Below, piece after piece: positions 51,676 through 55,145 of a stretch of DNA of 55,145 nt. The DNA lies in the NCBI GenBank assembly GCA_016204975.1, contig JACQJP010000017.1, forward strand, positions 1 to 55,145, given 5' to 3'. The translations under genes and the position numbers were made by a program. Each line of letters begins with the position of its first letter. The first letter of the stretch is position 1. This DNA comes from Elusimicrobiota bacterium (GTDB taxonomy: Bacteria; Elusimicrobiota; Elusimicrobia; JACQJP01). The notes under the pieces are model-generated. The model was given only the letters and a program-made list of their open reading frames with translations. It searched no databases and was not told where the DNA came from.

Positions 51676-52817
51676 CCAGGGTGGCCATTGTCGGTTTGGG
51701 TTTTGTGCCGGCGCAGCGCAAGACCCCTCAATATTCCTATAGGGAGATGACCTACCGCGCGGCCCGGCAGGCGTATGAGGATGCCGGCATCTCCCCCAAA
51801 GAGGTGGATTGCTTTATCACCTGCGCGGAGGACCTGCATGAAGGAACCAGCATCTTTGATGAATATACCCCGGACCAACTGGGGGCGGTCCATAAGCCGA
51901 TGCACACCGTGACCCATGACGGTTTGGTCGGCTTAGCCTGCGCCTGGATGGCTATTGAGTCCGGAGCGGCGGAGCTGGTGGTCATAGAGGCGCACAGCAA
52001 GGCCTCCAATATTTTGACGCTGGATGACCTCACCACCTATGCGATGGATCCGGCGCTCACCCGTCCCTTCTCCCTTTCGCCCCATTTCGTGGCCGGTCTC
52101 GAGATGAACGCTTTTTTGACGCAGTCCGAAAATACGGAGGAGGCCTGCGCTGCGGCTGTGGTTTTAAACCGGCTCCGGGCCGGAAAAAATCCCGCTGCCG
52201 CATATGGGGGAGAAACCACGGTGGCCCAGGTGCTGCGCTCCAAGCCCCTCTCGGCGCCCCTGAAGGAGGCGGAAAAAAGTCCCACGGCGGATGGGGCGGT
52301 CGTGGCAGTCGTGGCCTCGCAGGAGCGCGCCCGCAGACTCAAGGGCAGGCCCATTTGGATCGAGGGGATTTCCTGGATCAGCGATTCTCCCAGCCTGGAG
52401 TCTCGGGAGTGGGGCCAGGCCTTTTATGCCCAGGAGGCCGCTGCCGGGGCCTTTCGGATGGCTCAGATTACCGATCCCCTCAGGGAGGTGGATCTTTTTG
52501 AAGTGGATGACACCTATGCCTACAAAGAGCTGCAGCATCTGGAGGCCATCGGCCTCTATGAGCGGGGGAAGGCCGGACGGGCGGTCCTGGATGCCGCACA
52601 GGGCCCCAAGGACTTTCCGGTCAACCTCTCAGGGGGATGTTTAGGGAGGGGGGACCTTCTGGAAGCCAAGGGGCTGTATCAGATTGTGGAGTTGGTGCTG
52701 CAACTGAGGGGAGAGGCCGGCAAGAGGCAGAGGGCCTGCGCCAGACGAGGTTTTGCCCTTTCCTGGCGGGGAGTGCCCACGACCTCCGGGGCGGCGGCAG
52801 TTTTGTCAAAAAACTGA
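51672..52817 (+). CDS. Thiolase-fold lipid-transfer-like protein 1 (no catalytic Cys/His)
   Basis: 381 aa, SCP2-thiolase superfamily. The N-terminus VAIVGLGFVPAQRKTPQYSY and GWAFYAQEAAAGAFRMA-like stretch fit. The position of the catalytic Cys reads VTHDGL (Thr instead of Cys), and the C-terminal GHP motif is GDLLEA, so no Claisen chemistry. A conserved Asp/Tyr motif VDDTYAYKELQHLE corresponds to the region that carries the catalytic Tyr in Ltp2-type aldolases. Coupled to the thiolase gene upstream and to protein 2 downstream (TGATG). Confidence 0.8.
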   Translation: MTRVAIVGLGFVPAQRKTPQYSYREMTYRAARQAYEDAGISPKEVDCFITCAEDLHEGTSIFDEYTPDQLGAVHKPMHTVTHDGLVGLACAWMAIESGAAELVVIEAHSKASNILTLDDLTTYAMDPALTRPFSLSPHFVAGLEMNAFLTQSENTEEACAAAVVLNRLRAGKNPAAAYGGETTVAQVLRSKPLSAPLKEAEKSPTADGAVVAVVASQERARRLKGRPIWIEGISWISDSPSLESREWGQAFYAQEAAAGAFRMAQITDPLREVDLFEVDDTYAYKELQHLEAIGLYERGKAGRAVLDAAQGPKDFPVNLSGGCLGRGDLLEAKGLYQIVELVLQLRGEAGKRQRACARRGFALSWRGVPTTSGAAAVLSKN

Positions 52818-53983
52818 TGGCAAGACGAGTGGCGGTCATTGGAGCAGGAATGACCCGGTTTGTCCGGCGGGCGAAGGAAACGTCCAGGGAGCTGGCCTTC
52901 GGGGCCAGCCGGATGGCGCTGGATTCCTGCGGGCTTTCCTTGAATGACATAGATTGCGTAGTGCATGGAACGGCTCCGGATGCCTTTGACGGATTCCATA
53001 TGAAAGGAGAGTATCTGAGCGACGGCAGCGGAGCCTTTCGAAAACCCTATCTGCGCTGTTATGTGGGAGGGGGGACGGGGGTTTTTGCCCCCATCCAGGG
53101 TTGGATGCATGTGGCCTCCGGCCTTTTCGACACCTGTCTGGTGGTTTGTGAGGAGAAGATGTCCTCCTGCCAGCCCCATCCCCAGGGGGCCTTTAACTCC
53201 ATCTTTGACCATACGACCGAAAGGCCCTTGGGTCCGAATCTTCTGTGGATTTTCGCGCTGGAGATGAACCGCTATATGAATGCCTATGGAATCTCCCAGC
53301 GGGACATCGCCGGAGTGTCCGTCAAGAACAAAAAGAACGCCTTGGACCACCCTGCCGCCCAGGTGGCCAAGGAGACCACGGTGGAGGAGGTGTTGGCCTC
53401 GGAGGTGTTGGCCTGGCCGGTCCACCGGTTGATGGTGAGTCCCGTTTCGGATGGGGCGGCGGCGGTCATTTTGGCCGGCGAAGAGAAGGCCCGGCGTTTG
53501 ACGGACCGCCCGGTCTGGATTCAGGGGGTGGGATGGGACTTGGACACCTCCTACTGGACCAATCGGGACCTGGCCTATCCCCAGTACGTGGAGAACGCCG
53601 CCCGCCGGGCCTACCGGATGGCGGGGGTCCGGGAGCCCAGGAAGGAGATCCATCTGGCGGAGCCCTACGATCCCTTCGCCTACAAGGAGCTGCACCACCT
53701 AGAGGGGCTGCTTTTGTCGGAGAAGGGGAAGGCCCCGGAGGACCTGGCCCGCGGCCGGTTTGATCGGGAGAAGGGGGAGCTTCCCACCTGTCCCTCTGGG
53801 GGATTGATGGGGGTGGGCAACCCCATTGCCGCGGCGGGGTTGATGAAGATCTGCGAGCTTTTTTGGCAGCTTCGGGGGGAGGCGGGGAAACGGCAGGTCC
53901 CCGGAAAGCCGGAGCGGGGGTTGGCTCAGGCCTGGGGGGATTTGATGCAGGTGGGGACAGTCGTAGTGATGGGAATAAAATGA
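52817..53983 (+). CDS. Thiolase-fold lipid-transfer-like protein 2 (no catalytic Cys/His)
   Basis: 388 aa from ATG 52817 (TGATG overlap; track start 52637 is in the previous gene). Typical MARRVAVIGAGMTRFVRRAKET, but the Cys region is VGGGTGVFA and the GHP motif is GNPIAAAG. EPYDPFAYKELHHLEGLL parallels the motif of protein 1. Both end in LRGEAGKRQ-type helices, so they are paralogues and may form a heterodimer. Confidence 0.8.
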   Translation: MARRVAVIGAGMTRFVRRAKETSRELAFGASRMALDSCGLSLNDIDCVVHGTAPDAFDGFHMKGEYLSDGSGAFRKPYLRCYVGGGTGVFAPIQGWMHVASGLFDTCLVVCEEKMSSCQPHPQGAFNSIFDHTTERPLGPNLLWIFALEMNRYMNAYGISQRDIAGVSVKNKKNALDHPAAQVAKETTVEEVLASEVLAWPVHRLMVSPVSDGAAAVILAGEEKARRLTDRPVWIQGVGWDLDTSYWTNRDLAYPQYVENAARRAYRMAGVREPRKEIHLAEPYDPFAYKELHHLEGLLLSEKGKAPEDLARGRFDREKGELPTCPSGGLMGVGNPIAAAGLMKICELFWQLRGEAGKRQVPGKPERGLAQAWGDLMQVGTVVVMGIK

Positions 53984-54002
53984 TATTCGCTTCGAGAATT
54001 TT

Positions 54003-54551
54003 ATGACTGAGGTGGCGCAGAATGTAAAGTGGATAGGGGAGAACTGGAAAAAGGAGGAGGTCCTGCACGGCAAGGTTTTTACCTTCTCCGACCGGCCGCA
54101 GGCCAGGTATGCCTGGGACACCGGAGAGGCCATAGGAAGGTATCTGGCTGGGTTCAAACAGGGAAAGATCCTGGGGGTTCGGTGCAGGGGCTGTCAAAGG
54201 ATCATGGTTCCTCCGAGAATTTTTTGCGAGCTCTGTTTTCGGGACATCTCGGAGTGGGTCACCCTGAAAGAGACCGGCCGCATCCGAACCTTTTCCGTCT
54301 GCTACGTCACCTGGGACATGAAACGCATCCGCAAGCCCCAGATTCCGGCGGTCATCGAAATCGATGGAGCCTCTGAGGGGATGGGGATTTTGCATCTGGT
54401 GGAGGCTCCCAGGGGAGATAAGCCCTGGGAGAGGTTGCGCGCAGGGACGAGGGTGCAGGCTGTCTGGAAGCCCAAAGGACTTCGGCGCGGGGCGGTGACG
54501 GATATCCGATTTTGGAGGGTGTTGACGGGTAACGCAAATGCCGGCCACTAA
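54003..54551 (+). CDS. DUF35 OB-fold/zinc-ribbon protein 1
   Basis: 182 aa. Rubredoxin-like zinc ribbon CRGCQRIMVPPRIFCELC followed by the OB fold (RIRTFSVCYVTWD...IPAVIEIDGA). This family binds acyl-CoA and partners thiolase-fold enzymes, for example ChsH2 and BbsA and the archaeal HMG-CoA synthase-thiolase complex. Follows protein 2 by 19 bases and overlaps DUF35 protein 2 by 14 bases. Confidence 0.9.
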   Translation: MTEVAQNVKWIGENWKKEEVLHGKVFTFSDRPQARYAWDTGEAIGRYLAGFKQGKILGVRCRGCQRIMVPPRIFCELCFRDISEWVTLKETGRIRTFSVCYVTWDMKRIRKPQIPAVIEIDGASEGMGILHLVEAPRGDKPWERLRAGTRVQAVWKPKGLRRGAVTDIRFWRVLTGNANAGH

Positions 54552-55005
54552 AACTCGGCAGGCTTTGAAGGTCTGGGGTTCTTGGAAGGGGGAGCTTCCC
54601 CTGCAGAACCTCTACACCGCGGGGATTGCGGGCAATGAGTTTTTTCGGGTGCTCAAGGAGCGGGGCGAGCTCTTGGGGGCCTTTTGCCAACAGTGCGAGT
54701 ACGGCTATGTGCCGGCCCGCTCTTTCTGCGAAAGGTGTTTTGCCGATTTGTCCGGCACCTTCAAGACCGTCTCCTCCGAGGGAGTGCTTCTGGCCTGGAC
54801 ACAATGCCACCGGGATCGGACCGGAAAAACCCTGAAGAAACCTGTCTGGCTGGGGGCCGTTCGCCTTCAGGGTTCCTCCTCGGCTTTAATCCATATCTTA
54901 AAGGTTCCTCCTCAAGAACTTCACGCTGGGCGCTTCGTGCGCGCTATTTTCAAACCGGCCGCGCAACGCGTGGGCAGCATTTTGGACCTCTCCCACTTTG
55001 AATAA
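54538..55005 (+). CDS. DUF35 OB-fold/zinc-ribbon protein 2
   Basis: 155 aa. Zinc ribbon CQQCEYGYVPARSFCERC and OB fold (VLLAWTQCHRDRTGKTLKKPVWLGAVRLQG). Paralogue of the preceding protein. Two DUF35 genes after two thiolase-fold genes suggest matched pairs. It overlaps the putative start of the next gene. Confidence 0.88.
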   Translation: MPATKTRQALKVWGSWKGELPLQNLYTAGIAGNEFFRVLKERGELLGAFCQQCEYGYVPARSFCERCFADLSGTFKTVSSEGVLLAWTQCHRDRTGKTLKKPVWLGAVRLQGSSSALIHILKVPPQELHAGRFVRAIFKPAAQRVGSILDLSHFE

Positions 55006-55145
55006 CGCCGTGTTTGCGCTGCTTCTCCTTTTAGCTTCTGCTTTCCTGGGTCTCGGCCAAGCCGAGACCCTAGTGATCTACCACACCAACGACGTGCATG
55101 GCTGGGTCTTTCCCCAAACCGTATCCCGGAGAGGCTCTCCCCGCA
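54998..55145 (+). CDS. 5'-nucleotidase/UshA-type phosphoesterase, partial
   Basis: Only the first 49 codons are in the window. From TTG 54998 (or GTG 55010): a signal peptide FALLLLLASAFLGLGQAE and the first metal motif LVIYHTNDVHGW, as in UshA/SoxB-type metallophosphoesterases. The remainder is missing at the window edge. Whether it is 5'-nucleotidase or another member (for example SoxB) cannot be decided. Confidence 0.75.
   Translation, partial: MNNAVFALLLLLASAFLGLGQAETLVIYHTNDVHGWVFPQTVSRRGSPR

Overview
The window is one stretch of a GC-rich bacterial chromosome, roughly high fifties percent GC by eye. It looks like a respiring diderm: there are several outer-membrane beta-barrel proteins, a TonB C-terminal domain, lipoproteins, an outer-membrane cytochrome-porin candidate, succinate dehydrogenase and other TCA-cycle enzymes. 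No rRNA or marker gene fixes the phylum. The split P-protein glycine cleavage system, the CHASE2 cyclase and the TonB protein style would fit lineages such as Elusimicrobiota, Acidobacteriota, Nitrospirota or Methylomirabilota, but that is inference only. I see no phage, insertion sequence or CRISPR array.

Region 1-9.7 kb: a polyamine-type binding lipoprotein (potD-like) and a cell-wall amidase (+), endonuclease III (-) and a two-cluster ferredoxin (+). Then comes a long minus-strand run: a Mor-like DNA-binding protein, a CxxCH-beta-barrel protein, a cupredoxin, a DUF3179 protein, and a small redox/sulfur-type cluster (CoA-binding protein, DsrE, CDGSH protein, broken second DsrE). Region 9.7-26 kb: RhlE-type helicase and RRM protein; an ECF sigma/anti-sigma pair divergent from DUF547 and DUF1207 genes; alpha-glucan phosphorylase; a GIY-YIG-fold protein lacking its catalytic residues; Kup potassium transporter; LPP20 lipoprotein; CstA; a large multi-membrane TonB-domain protein; a porin and an alpha/beta hydrolase.

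Region 26-40.8 kb is almost entirely plus-strand and tightly packed, with many ATGA/TGATG overlaps. It holds a barrel-coiled-coil-LysM protein, a pseudo-receiver/beta-propeller membrane protein, PilZ, a coiled-coil tail-anchored protein, gcvT-gcvH-gcvPA-gcvPB with a lipoate/octanoate transferase, a stand-alone Lrp-type sensor domain, sdhCDAB, a receiver protein, and three membrane proteins including an HExxH protease and a dolichol-kinase/CDP-DAG-type enzyme. GcvH needs lipoylation, so the neighbouring transferase fits as its partner. Region 40.8-55 kb: tRNA-Leu(CAA) and a receiver-metallo-beta-lactamase fusion on minus; then rsmD, a Cas4/AddB-like nuclease, citrate synthase, sucCD, ccdA, a CHASE2 adenylate cyclase, DUF3307, a true thiolase, two thiolase-fold proteins without catalytic Cys/His, two DUF35 proteins and the start of a 5'-nucleotidase.

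The most interesting items are: the paired Cys-less thiolase/DUF35 cluster; the pseudo-receiver/propeller fusion; the cytochrome-porin plus cupredoxin pair; the receiver-MBL fusion; a 58-bp structured repeat present twice in front of start codons; an array of GGRCCTAG-like repeats upstream of the TonB-domain gene; and a terminator embedded in a coding end with a promoter right behind it. Non-canonical starts were chosen by Shine-Dalgarno position and family length, and are stated in each entry.
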